Assembly (NCBI RefSeq): GCF_029625295.1
Contig: NZ_CP121112.1
Location: forward strand, 2,108,001-2,172,000
Origin: Flavobacterium gyeonganense
Lineage (GTDB): Bacteria; Bacteroidota; Bacteroidia; Flavobacteriales; Flavobacteriaceae
DNA length: 64,000 nt
Reading direction: 5' to 3'
Part shown: positions 51,622 through 60,447 of the stretch, piece after piece
Layout of the letters: each line of letters opens with the position of its first letter
How positions within the stretch are numbered: the first letter of the stretch is position 1
The notes under the pieces: generated by a model
Told to the model about the DNA's origin: nothing
Databases searched by the model: none
Seen by the model: only the letters and a program-made list of their open reading frames with translations
Translations under genes and position numbers: made by a program

Positions 51622-52269
51622 TTTGTTTCCGTAAGCAAGATCACCGGCATCGCCAAGACCGGGAACAATATAATTTTTCTCGTTTAATTTTTCGTCCAGG
51701 GCAGCAATCCATAAATGACAGTTCTCAGGTAGATTTTTTTCAAGGTAGTCAACTCCTTCTGGTGCAGCAATAACAACTGCAATATGAATTTCCTTTGGAA
51801 TAGCATTCTCAACTAATCTTTTATGAACTGCGACTATAGATTGGCCAGTTGCCAGCATTGGATCAAGAAGTAAAACTGTTTTATCGTTTAGGTTGGAAAT
51901 TGCCTGATATTCAACTAAAATTTCAAACTCATCATCATTATTCGGGTGATGCCTGCTGGCCGAAACAAAGCTGTTTTCGGCATGGTCAAAATAATTTAAA
52001 AAACCGTTATGAAGCGGTAATCCAGCTCTTAAAATGGGACATAAAACCAAATCAGTTTCGATTTCAGTTGTTTTTTTTATACCAAGCGGAGTGTGAATTT
52101 CGACATTTTTATAAGGTAAAACCTTGCTCAGCTCATACGCCATAATTTCACCAATTCGTTCTATATTTCTCCGAAAACGCATACTATCGTTTTGAATATT
52201 TACGTTTCTGATTTGTGATAAGAAATGATTTAGTACACTATTATTTTCAGAGATATAATGGATTTTCAT
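51616..52269 (-). CDS. upp: Uracil phosphoribosyltransferase
   Basis: 217 aa. It converts uracil and PRPP to UMP (pyrimidine salvage). The PRPP-binding loop is LLDPMLATGQSIVAV (about residue 133), and the uracil-binding C-terminus is the YIVPGLGDAGDLAYGNKL segment. The N-terminal RRNIERIGEIMAYEL is typical. It lies convergent with the DUF6427-like gene, with a short 3' overlap. Its position beside DUF6341/DUF6427 genes recurs in Flavobacteriaceae as far as I recall. Confidence 0.96.
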   Translation of the reverse strand: MKIHYISENNSVLNHFLSQIRNVNIQNDSMRFRRNIERIGEIMAYELSKVLPYKNVEIHTPLGIKKTTEIETDLVLCPILRAGLPLHNGFLNYFDHAENSFVSASRHHPNNDDEFEILVEYQAISNLNDKTVLLLDPMLATGQSIVAVHKRLVENAIPKEIHIAVVIAAPEGVDYLEKNLPENCHLWIAALDEKLNEKNYIVPGLGDAGDLAYGNKL

Positions 52270-52352
52270 AATAAATTTTTAGAATTATCAATTGCTTATA
52301 ACTGGAAATGAAAAATTAAAGGTTTTTTACCTCACTATAAAAGTATAAAAAG

Positions 52353-52360
52353 TATCTTTG
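52353..52360 (+). promoter_or_regulatory. -7 box TATCTTTG for the DUF4254-glycosyltransferase pair
   Basis: TAnnTTTG match, 19 bp before the ATG at 52380. Confidence 0.5.
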
Positions 52361-52379
52361 TAACTCTAAAAATAAATAC

Positions 52380-52985
52380 ATGTTTTCAAAATTAGCATAT
52401 TCAGTTTTCGAACAAAGTATCAAAGATTATCATGAGTTTGATAGTGTTGACCAACCAATAAACAATCCTTTCCCTAAGGATAAATTCGAGCATTTATTGT
52501 ATTTGAAAAACTGGATTGATACTGTCCAATGGCATTATGAGGATATTATCCGTGATCCGCAAATTGATCCTGTAGCAGCTTTAACTTTAAAAAGAAAAAT
52601 TGATGCCTCTAATCAGGAACGTACTGATATGGTGGAGTATATTGACAGCTACTTTTTACAAAAATACAGTCATATAAAAGCAAAAGACGGGGCAAAAATT
52701 AATTCTGAAAGCCCTGCCTGGGCATTTGACAGATTATCAATTTTGGCATTAAAAATTTATCACATGCATGAAGAAGCTACACGTGCTGAAGCCACGCAGG
52801 AACACAGAGATAAATGTCAGGAAAAATTAAATATTCTTTTAGAGCAAAGAACAGATTTATCCACAGCAATTGAAGAATTGTTGACGGATATCGAAAATGG
52901 AGAAAAATTTATGAAAGTGTACAAACAAATGAAAATGTACAACGACGATGAACTAAATCCGGTTTTATATCAAAATAAAAAATAA
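52380..52985 (+). CDS. DUF4254-family protein
   Basis: 201 aa, soluble and helical. The region NPFPKDKFEHLLYLKNWIDTVQWHYEDIIRDPQIDP with R-I-D-A-S-N-Q-E-R-T nearby matches DUF4254, a family found almost always next to a family 9 glycosyltransferase gene in Bacteroidota. That arrangement is kept here, with 1 bp between the genes. It is probably an accessory protein of LPS-core or related glycan synthesis (inference from context). Function not established. Confidence 0.87.
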   Translation: MFSKLAYSVFEQSIKDYHEFDSVDQPINNPFPKDKFEHLLYLKNWIDTVQWHYEDIIRDPQIDPVAALTLKRKIDASNQERTDMVEYIDSYFLQKYSHIKAKDGAKINSESPAWAFDRLSILALKIYHMHEEATRAEATQEHRDKCQEKLNILLEQRTDLSTAIEELLTDIENGEKFMKVYKQMKMYNDDELNPVLYQNKK

Positions 52986-52986
52986 T

Positions 52987-54029
52987 TTGGCAGAGTTGTC
53001 AAACAACAGAATCAAGCATATAGCCGTCATGAGACTATCCGCAATGGGAGATGTCGCCATGACGGTTCCTGTTTTACGCGCTTTTGTAAAACAATATCCA
53101 ACAGTAAAACTGACTGTAATTTCGCGTCCATTTTTTAAACCTTTTTTTGAAGGAATTCCAAATATTGAGTTTTTTGCTTTTGATGAAAAAGAAAGTCACA
53201 AAGGATTTCCTGGACTTTTGAGATTATTCAGGGACTTGAAAAAACTTCAAATTGACGCTTTTGCAGATCTTCATAATGTTTTACGATCTAAGGTTGTGAG
53301 TTTACTTTTCGCTTTAAGCGGAAAAAAAGAGCAACCGTTGATAAAGGCCGTGAAGGAAAAAAAGAATTGACCCGTGCCGAAAATAAAATCTTCAAACAAT
53401 TACCAACAATGTTTGAAAGGCACAAAAAAGTATTTGAAGAGCTGGGTTTTCCCTTAGATTTATCAAATCCTGAGTTTCCTGAAAAGGCTTTTTTACCTGC
53501 AGAAATTACAGATTTAATAGGAGAGGATTATCAAAAATTAATCGGAATCGCTCCTTTTGCACAATACGATTCTAAAGTTTACCCACTCGATTTAATGGAG
53601 GAAGTAATTTCAAAATTAGCCGAAAATAAAGATCAGACCATATTACTTTTTGGAGGCGGAAAGAAGGAAATTGAGATTTTAGATTCACTTTCAAAACCAT
53701 TTGAAAATGTGATAAACGTAGCAGGAAAAATTAAATTTCAACAGGAATTACAATTGATAAGTAATCTGGATGTCATGCTTTCAATGGATTCCGGAAATGC
53801 ACATATTGCTGCAATGCTGGGTGTAAAAGTGGTTACACTATGGGGGGCAACACATCCGTATGCTGGTTTTTTGCCATTTAACCAAAGTTTAAATAATGCC
53901 TTAACTTCGGATAGAAATCTATATCCAAAATTGCCTACTTCAGTTTATGGAAACAAAATTGTAGAAGGTTATGAAAATGCAATGCGTACAATTACTTCAG
54001 AATCTATAGTAAATCTTTTAAATTCATAA
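52987..54029 (+). pseudogene. Glycosyltransferase family 9 (heptosyltransferase-like), frameshifted
   Basis: A GT-B enzyme transferring heptose or a similar sugar to lipid A core. The N-terminal frame (52987-53370) has HIAVMRLSAMGDVAMTVPVLRAF. The true continuation after A7 at 53322-53328 is in the -1 frame (SGKKRATVDKGREGKKELTRAENK), then open to 54029 with SMDSGNAHIAAMLGVKVVTLWGATHP (donor site). One added A restores about 347 aa, the normal size. The site also reads GGA AAA AAA G, a slippery heptamer. The start is probably TTG at 52987 or 52996. Decayed copies of this gene's 3' part occur at 57849-58030 and 58662-58735. Confidence 0.85.
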
Positions 54030-54209
54030 ATACGCACTTTTTTAGTTAATAGACGTTAATAGTTGTATTTATTTTATCTGATATAAATAATTTTATCAAT
54101 AATTTAACAAGTAGGTTTAAATACGTATTGTTAAATGAATTAATTTCGGCCGCTGTGAGTTACATCTTACAAAGCTGAAAGATATTAATGTTTAAATCAG
54201 AAACTGTCT

Positions 54210-56990
54210 ATGCCAAAAATTACGGTAACAATTGCAATTTTGTTCTTATTCTCTTTTTCATCCTTTTCTCAAAAAACAAGTCTTTCAGGTATATTGATTG
54301 ATGAAAGCGAAAATACTCCCATTTATAATTCTGTTGTTGCTTTACTGACTCCTAAAGACTCCATCTTATATAAATTTACCAGATCTGATAAAGAGGGTAA
54401 ATTTAATATCCGGAATATAAAAACGGGAAACTATATCCTCATGACCACACACAGCCATTTTGCTGATTATCTGGATGCCATAATTCTTGAAGAGACTGAA
54501 AAGAATATGGGTACAATTGCTCTTATAAGTAAAATGAAACTATTAAAAGAGGTGATCATAAAAACAGGTTCCATTAGAGTTAAAGGCGATACCACAAGTT
54601 ACAGGGCAAGTGATTTTAAAGTAGATGCTAATGCAAACGTTGAAGAATTGTTGAAAAAACTGCCAGGAATACAAGTTGATAAAAACGGCTCCATAAAAGC
54701 TATGGGCGAAACAGTAGAAAAGGTATTAGTTGATGGAGAAGAATTTTTTGGTGATGATCCAGGGATGGCAGTAAAAAATTTAAGGGCAGATGCAGTCAAA
54801 GAAGTACAGGTCTTTAATAAAAAAAGCGATCAGGCTGAGTTTACCGGAATAGACGATGGCGAAACAAAAAAAACAATTAACCTGAAATTAAAAGAGGATA
54901 AAAAGAAAGGTTATTTCGGTAAGGTTGATGCAGCGAATCAGCCATTTTCAGATGCCGACTCCCGGTACAATATCAATTCGATGTTTAGCAGTTTTAAAGG
55001 GAAGAGAAAATTATCAGCTTTTTTACTGAACGGAAATACGGGACAGGATGGACTAAGCTGGCAGGATAATGAAAGGTTTGGCGGACGAGATGATATATCT
55101 ATGAATATGGATGAGGATGGAAATGTAAGTTATGAATGGACAGGCGGCAATAATGATGAAGAACCTTATGTGGATACCGAAAACGGTTTTATCAAAAATA
55201 CTAATGCAGGATTGCAGTACAGCAACAAGTGGAATGACAAGCAGACTTTGAATTTGTCTCCTAAATATAATAAGCAAATTTATACTAACAATAAAAGTAC
55301 ATTTATACAACGCCAGGTCGGAGAAACTCAATTAAACGAAAATACTTCAACGGTGAGTAATGTAAACAGAGGCAACTTTAAGTTAAATGCTGTTTACGAT
55401 GTAAAATTAGATTCTTTAAATTCTATAAAATTTACAGCCAAAACTAATTTTTATGATACTGAAAGCGATGAATTTACAAATGGTGAGACCAAAGGAAATG
55501 ATGGATTAATAAAAAACAAACAGAGCAGAACTTTTATTACAGATTCAGATAAACAGTCTTTGAACGCAAATGTATTATTTAAGCATAAATTTGCTAAAGA
55601 ACGTCGCACGATTTCACTAAATGGCAGCTGGAATAGGTTGCATACAAATTCAGATAATTTTTTGAAGTCTTTAAATGAAAGTTACAATGAAGGAATTATT
55701 TCTTCCAGCAATGATGTGGATCAAAATAAGATAGGAGAAAAAACGAGTCAAAATCTTTCATTAAATATAATTTACACAGAACCTCTTAGTAAAAGGTTTG
55801 CATTACAATTAGGATATCAGATTAGTCATAACACAGGTAAGAGTAATTATTTAACCTATGATTATTCCGATGACACAGGTAATTATGATTTGATTAATAC
55901 CTCCTTGTCAAATCAGTTTAAACAAACAATAACAACAAATACACCTAATTTAAAGTTAAGCTATAATGCAAAAAAAATAAACTACAGTTTTGGAAGCGGT
56001 TTTGGTTTTACTTCATTTGATTTACAGGATCAAACTTTAAATAAACAATATAAGCGTCATTATACTAACTTTTTTCCAACAGCAAATTTTAATTATAAGT
56101 ACAAAAGCAACAGTAACTTGCGTTTAAATTATCAGGGTGCAACTAAGCAGCCAACGATTGATCAGTTACAGCCTTTAAGAAACAATCAGGATTTCTTTAA
56201 TCAGATTGTGGGTAATCCGGATTTGAAACAATCTTTCACAAACAGGATATCTATATTTCATAACACCTATAGTATTTTGACAGAATCGCAGTTTTATCAA
56301 AATATTTCTTTAAATATGACTTCGAATTTAATTTCTTATAACAAAGATATTGATCCTGAAAGTGCTAAAACAATTACCACGCCTATCAATACAAATGGTA
56401 ATTTTTCTGGTAATTTTTATTTTGGATATGGATTTAAGATAAAGAAAATAGATTTGTATGTAAATCTGAATCCAAATTTGAATTATAACAAAACGGTACT
56501 TAGCATTAATAATAAAATCAGCAATTCTAATACTTTAAATTCAGGATTTGGAGTTTACCTGAACAAATTTAAAGAAAAAAAATATGAATTTAGTTTAGGT
56601 AATAACTTTTCAAATAATAGAAATACTACTTCTCAAAACGATGAGGTAAAATCATTCAACACTAATAATTTTAGCTTAGATATAGGAGTTTATTTTAGAG
56701 AAAAATGGAAAATTTCAACAGATTATAATTTATTCTCTCGTCAAAAAACGGTTGATTTTCAAACCAATCTCACCAATCAATTGTGGAATGCAAGACTGCA
56801 GCGCAATTTCAAAAATGATGAGTTCACAGCTTATATCATGGTTAGGGATATTTTGAATCAGAATATAGGAATTAGAAGATACGTCTATGAAAATACAATT
56901 GGGGAAGAACAAAATGACAGATTGAAAAGATATGCAATGGTAGGTTTTACCTGGAATTTTAAAAACAAGGACGTACAGGCAAAAAAATAA
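54210..56990 (+). CDS. Outer-membrane beta-barrel protein with carboxypeptidase-regulatory-like domain
   Basis: 926 aa. A signal peptide (to FSSFSQ, about residue 21) is followed by a CarboxypepD-regulatory-like domain (SLSGILIDESENTPIYNSVVAL), a plug-like segment (ANVEELLKKLPGIQVDKNGSIKAMGETVEKVLVDGEEFFG) and a long beta-barrel with alternating aromatic strands. This is the OMP_b-brl_3 branch of TonB-dependent-receptor-like proteins; a TonB box was not identified. The downstream gene (4-bp gap) is a GLPGLI protein, a pairing usual in Flavobacteriia. The substrate is unknown. Confidence 0.9.
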   Translation: MPKITVTIAILFLFSFSSFSQKTSLSGILIDESENTPIYNSVVALLTPKDSILYKFTRSDKEGKFNIRNIKTGNYILMTTHSHFADYLDAIILEETEKNMGTIALISKMKLLKEVIIKTGSIRVKGDTTSYRASDFKVDANANVEELLKKLPGIQVDKNGSIKAMGETVEKVLVDGEEFFGDDPGMAVKNLRADAVKEVQVFNKKSDQAEFTGIDDGETKKTINLKLKEDKKKGYFGKVDAANQPFSDADSRYNINSMFSSFKGKRKLSAFLLNGNTGQDGLSWQDNERFGGRDDISMNMDEDGNVSYEWTGGNNDEEPYVDTENGFIKNTNAGLQYSNKWNDKQTLNLSPKYNKQIYTNNKSTFIQRQVGETQLNENTSTVSNVNRGNFKLNAVYDVKLDSLNSIKFTAKTNFYDTESDEFTNGETKGNDGLIKNKQSRTFITDSDKQSLNANVLFKHKFAKERRTISLNGSWNRLHTNSDNFLKSLNESYNEGIISSSNDVDQNKIGEKTSQNLSLNIIYTEPLSKRFALQLGYQISHNTGKSNYLTYDYSDDTGNYDLINTSLSNQFKQTITTNTPNLKLSYNAKKINYSFGSGFGFTSFDLQDQTLNKQYKRHYTNFFPTANFNYKYKSNSNLRLNYQGATKQPTIDQLQPLRNNQDFFNQIVGNPDLKQSFTNRISIFHNTYSILTESQFYQNISLNMTSNLISYNKDIDPESAKTITTPINTNGNFSGNFYFGYGFKIKKIDLYVNLNPNLNYNKTVLSINNKISNSNTLNSGFGVYLNKFKEKKYEFSLGNNFSNNRNTTSQNDEVKSFNTNNFSLDIGVYFREKWKISTDYNLFSRQKTVDFQTNLTNQLWNARLQRNFKNDEFTAYIMVRDILNQNIGIRRYVYENTIGEEQNDRLKRYAMVGFTWNFKNKDVQAKK

Positions 56991-56994
56991 TTAG

Positions 56995-57810
56995 ATGCTG
57001 CTCAGTAAAAAGGACGAACAGCACAATATAAAAAATAAACCACAGGATTATGAAATCATTACTTTTTTTATTGCAGCCTTAATGTTAACGAATACATCAA
57101 AAGCACAGCAATTTGTAGATAAGGCAGTAATTGAATATGAAGTAAATACCAACCTCAAAAAAACAATGAGTAATGATAGCTGGGATGAGATGATGAAAGA
57201 AAATCTTTCTGATTTAAAAGTCTCCTATTTTACCTATACTTTTGCTGACAATAAAAGCATTTATAAATTTGAAAGATGGAGTCCGAAAACAAGAATACCA
57301 AAATATTTAAAAGATCAAGATGAAGAAAATATATGGTTTCATGATTTTACATCAAGAAAAATGACGATGCAAAAACAAATAGTAGGAACTAATTTTGTAA
57401 TAGCAGACAGTATACAAAATATAGAATGGCAAATTACAAACGAACACAGGGAAATAGCGGGCTATAATTGCCGTAAAGCAATAGGAAAAAGGCCTGATGG
57501 CGTATATGTGTTTGCCTTTTACACAGATAACATTACCATCTCCGGCGGGCCATGTTCTATAAATGGTTTGCCAGGCATGATCTTAGGACTTACAATACCA
57601 AGATTATACACTTCATTTATGGCTGTGAAAGTAAATTTACAACTGACAAACACATCTGATATTAAGCCACTTTCGGATAAAAAAATGTATGATTTAACAG
57701 GATTAAAATCGCTTTTGGAAGAAAAAACAAAAGACTGGTTCAGCTATGGAGAGGATAAAGAAGAAAATAAGAAAAGAAAGGAAATGTTTTTTTGGAATGC
57801 TTTTTTATAA
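56995..57810 (+). CDS. GLPGLI-family secreted protein (probable frame error at the N-terminus)
   Basis: The family motif INGLPGMILGL is present at about residue 198 of the open frame. The frame as given starts MLLSKKDEQHNIKNK, which is not a signal peptide. An ATG at 57050-57052 in the other frame gives MKSLLFF. Adding one T to the T7 run at 57063-57069 joins it to IAALMLTNTSKAQQF, a perfect signal peptide. So the real protein is probably 57050-57810 (about 254 aa) with one base lost in the assembly. GLPGLI proteins are exported partners of beta-barrel proteins such as the upstream gene; their role is unknown. Confidence 0.8.
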   Translation: MLLSKKDEQHNIKNKPQDYEIITFFIAALMLTNTSKAQQFVDKAVIEYEVNTNLKKTMSNDSWDEMMKENLSDLKVSYFTYTFADNKSIYKFERWSPKTRIPKYLKDQDEENIWFHDFTSRKMTMQKQIVGTNFVIADSIQNIEWQITNEHREIAGYNCRKAIGKRPDGVYVFAFYTDNITISGGPCSINGLPGMILGLTIPRLYTSFMAVKVNLQLTNTSDIKPLSDKKMYDLTGLKSLLEEKTKDWFSYGEDKEENKKRKEMFFWNAFL

Positions 57811-57848
57811 ATATAATTCTGAACTTAAAAAGTAAATATAAAGTTTGC

Positions 57849-58030
57849 TTTAGATATTCACTTTCAGAACCATTCGAACACCCTTAAGCAAGACTTTTAC
57901 CCATTTGATAAAGTTTAGATAATGCCTTAACTTCCGATAGAAATCAATATCTAAATGGTCTACTTCAGTTTATGGAAATAAAATTGCTGAAGGGTTACGA
58001 AGATGAAGATACAATGAGAAATATTTCTCA
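57849..58030 (+). pseudogene. Decayed fragment of the family 9 glycosyltransferase 3' part
   Basis: 57849-57882 resembles 53680-53708 of the intact gene (TTCACTTTCA.AACCATT), and 57893 to about 58030 resembles 53870-54010 (AATGCCTTAACTTC, GATAGAAATC and CTACTTCAGTTTATGG shared). About 165 bp in between are missing. No open frame of useful length remains. Confidence 0.72.
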
Positions 58031-58066
58031 AGCAAAAATCGTCGAAAAAAGATAAAGAATCTATTT

Positions 58067-58461
58067 CTATAAACTTAGAAAAAGATACCCCAATACTTTC
58101 TTTTTGTTTTTATCGACAACAATTTCTACAAAATGATTTTCTTGTTCTGTAGCCAGTAAAATGTGCTCAAAATCTTCGGTTGAATTTCTGTAAACTTTAT
58201 GCACCAGTTCAGATTCTTTTATTTTTTTAGATAAAATTTTAGCCGCTTTTAATTCACTTACATACGGCCAAATATTGAAAAAACTATCAGAGGCTGCTAT
58301 TTCTTTCATTCCTCCAATAATTGAAGAATTATACTTTTCTGGTGAAAGTAGTTTAGGAGCTTTTTTTCTTTCCTTTTTTTAATTATGAAGTAAATACAAA
58401 CGAAAGAAGTTAATACAAAAAGTAAAATAAAAGTTAGGCGAAGATAATGATGTGTTGCCAT
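58067..58461 (-). pseudogene. Small single-pass membrane protein, frameshifted
   Basis: The first part (MATHHYLRLTFILLFVLTSFVCIYFIIKKRKEKK, from the ATG at 58461) has one membrane helix. The T7 run at 58361-58367 (A7 on the coding strand, GAA AAA AAG) then breaks the frame. The -1 frame gives APKLLSPEKYNSSIIGG directly joined to MKEIAASDSFFNIWPYVSEL, ending at 58067. Restored length is about 132 aa. The cytoplasmic part has no recognised domain. The upstream open frame extends to 58518, but MATHHYL is the likelier start. Confidence 0.65.
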
Positions 58462-58661
58462 GATATTTAATGTTAAATGTGTGACAATTAAATGAAGGCT
58501 TACAAAATCTATCATCAAAGATAAAAAATGTATCAGTCTTGTAGATTCTACTAATTTACTAAATTCTAGGCATATATTTTAAAAATCTTCAAAAATATTA
58601 ATGCCATTTTTGATAGTTTTAAATTGAAAATTATACTTTAGAAAATACAATCAAATAAATA

Positions 58662-58735
58662 ATTCCAACTTCAGTTTACGTAAGCAAAATGGTGGAAGGT
58701 TATGAAGAATGTAATGCGAATGATTTTGCCATCAG
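58662..58735 (+). pseudogene. Second decayed fragment of the glycosyltransferase 3' end
   Basis: ACTTCAGTTTA and GGTGGAAGGTTATGAA with flanking sequence match the last ~70 bp of the family 9 glycosyltransferase (about 53935-54005). It overlaps no gene and is the third copy of this tail in 5 kb. Confidence 0.6.
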
Positions 58736-58755
58736 CAGTGATACAAAAAATGGGT

Positions 58756-60294
58756 TTATGGCCCAGGAGTTTTTCTCAGATTTTTAAAATCATCAACCGT
58801 ATTGTTTCCAATATTAAAACCAAAAGAATATTTGCGGGTTGTAATTATAGCATTTCCGTTTAGATAAGCAGGTTTATAAACATCAGGCATGCTTTTTATT
58901 ATTTGTTCAAGCTCGTTGCAAATTTCGGCATTAGGAGCAAATGCTTTTACATTTATGATTTTACCTTTATCATCTATTTGAAACGAAAAACGGACGTTGA
59001 TGACACCCTTAAGTTTTGTTTTATTTCGGATAGTTCTTTTAAAATTATTAACTACAAGATTTTTAATGCTTTGATTCATACAATCAATTAACTCATTTGA
59101 ATTTGATGATTCACAGTTCTTATCAAAAACAGGTGGTGTATGCACAAACGGTTTATCGTTAGACACAATTATATTTTTGTTAAATCTATTAATTATTAAA
59201 GGATAACTGTACGAATCTATTGCATTTACAGGTTCTATATTTAATTTTTCAAATGGAAATTTTTTGAAAATCCCAATAAGTTTATCATTAAGTTCTGACG
59301 TATAGGCATTGGTTCTAAAATTTATTGGCTTACCTTTTTTGTCAATATTGAAATAGATACTAATAGAACCTTTTAGGAGAAGAATTTTATCAAGCTCTTC
59401 GACACTTATATATTTTTTAAAATGAAGTGCTAATTCGGTATTTGGGTTTAATAATTCGTTACTTATATTTAAAATATTTTCTTGATATTGATTCACTTCC
59501 TCTTTATATTTTTCATTGTCAGATTCTATTTCAAGAGAAATGGTTTTTTCATAAACAAAGCTGGTTGGATTACCATTAAGCGTTGCTGGAATTTTGGCTT
59601 TTGGAAAGACTGCTACTACTCGATTTAATTCTTTGGTCAAACTATCTGTTGGGGCTTTACAATTTACTTGATCAATCTCACCTTTTTCGTTTACTGAGAA
59701 TTTTACATGTAAATTTAATGATCCTAATATTTTTGCTTTTTTAATTTCGACTGGTGAAATATTATTTGCTACATGTTCAGAAATTTTCTTTAGCAGGCAG
59801 TTGGATAGTTTTGTTTTATTTACAGCAGATTCACATCCTTCAAAAACAGGCAGTTTATCAAAGACAACATTTGTGCTGCAATTAATAATCATTTTATCTC
59901 CTTCTGTGGAAAGAATTTGTAGCGTATAAGTGTTCAGTTGATTTTTTTCGGGAATATTTAAATCTTCAACATTGTAATTTATAAAGGCTTCACGAATGTT
60001 TTTGTTTAATTCTGAGTATGGCGAATTGACAATAATATTGGTTACTTTATTTTTCGGGTCAATTTTAAAAGTCAGATAAACGAATTTTTTGTTTTTTATT
60101 GTATCGCTAATTTTATAATGGCTAAGTAAATCAGAATGCATTCTTTTTGAAAAATATTTAGAAAGAGTATTGTTTTTATTAGGATTTGCATAAAAAGAAA
60201 ATTCCTCATACTTATTAATAAAGGTCTGATATTCGTTTTGAGAAAAACTAGTTGTAGAATAGATAAATAAAAATATAAACAAAAAGTATTTCAT
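58756..60294 (-). CDS. Secreted protein with repeated TonB-C-like domains
   Basis: 512 aa. A signal peptide (to about residue 19, TTSFSQ) is followed by at least two copies of a domain with a P-V-F-(E/D)-x-C-E start (PVFEGCESAVNKTKLSNCLLKKI and PVFDKNCESSNSNELIDCMNQSI), then GSLNLHVKFSVNEKGEIDQV and GVINVRFSFQIDDKGKIINV strands. This is the energy-transducer TonB C-terminal fold widespread in Bacteroidota, here without a membrane anchor or proline linker, so it is probably a periplasmic TonB-like binding protein rather than a true TonB. There is no operon partner. Confidence 0.78.
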   Translation of the reverse strand: MKYFLFIFLFIYSTTSFSQNEYQTFINKYEEFSFYANPNKNNTLSKYFSKRMHSDLLSHYKISDTIKNKKFVYLTFKIDPKNKVTNIIVNSPYSELNKNIREAFINYNVEDLNIPEKNQLNTYTLQILSTEGDKMIINCSTNVVFDKLPVFEGCESAVNKTKLSNCLLKKISEHVANNISPVEIKKAKILGSLNLHVKFSVNEKGEIDQVNCKAPTDSLTKELNRVVAVFPKAKIPATLNGNPTSFVYEKTISLEIESDNEKYKEEVNQYQENILNISNELLNPNTELALHFKKYISVEELDKILLLKGSISIYFNIDKKGKPINFRTNAYTSELNDKLIGIFKKFPFEKLNIEPVNAIDSYSYPLIINRFNKNIIVSNDKPFVHTPPVFDKNCESSNSNELIDCMNQSIKNLVVNNFKRTIRNKTKLKGVINVRFSFQIDDKGKIINVKAFAPNAEICNELEQIIKSMPDVYKPAYLNGNAIITTRKYSFGFNIGNNTVDDFKNLRKTPGP

Positions 60295-60380
60295 AAAGTT
60301 AATTATTTAGAGGCATAAATGTATGAAATCACTTTGTAATTTTGTTTCGTATAAATTTAAAATTTGTTATTAAACGTGGA

Positions 60381-60429
60381 AAAAAAATTCCAAATTCCAA
60401 TTATAAGTTGGAATTTGGAATTTATAATT
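60381..60429 (-). terminator. Terminator of the PaaE-like gene built from an AATTCCAA repeat
   Basis: A perfect hairpin of AATTCCAAATTCCAA with its complement, loop of about 7 nt, followed by T8 on the minus strand, just past the reductase stop. It is the best-formed member of the AATTCCAAATTCCAA repeat family (60386-60429). Confidence 0.72.
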
Positions 60430-60447
60430 TTTTGGAAACTTCAATGA

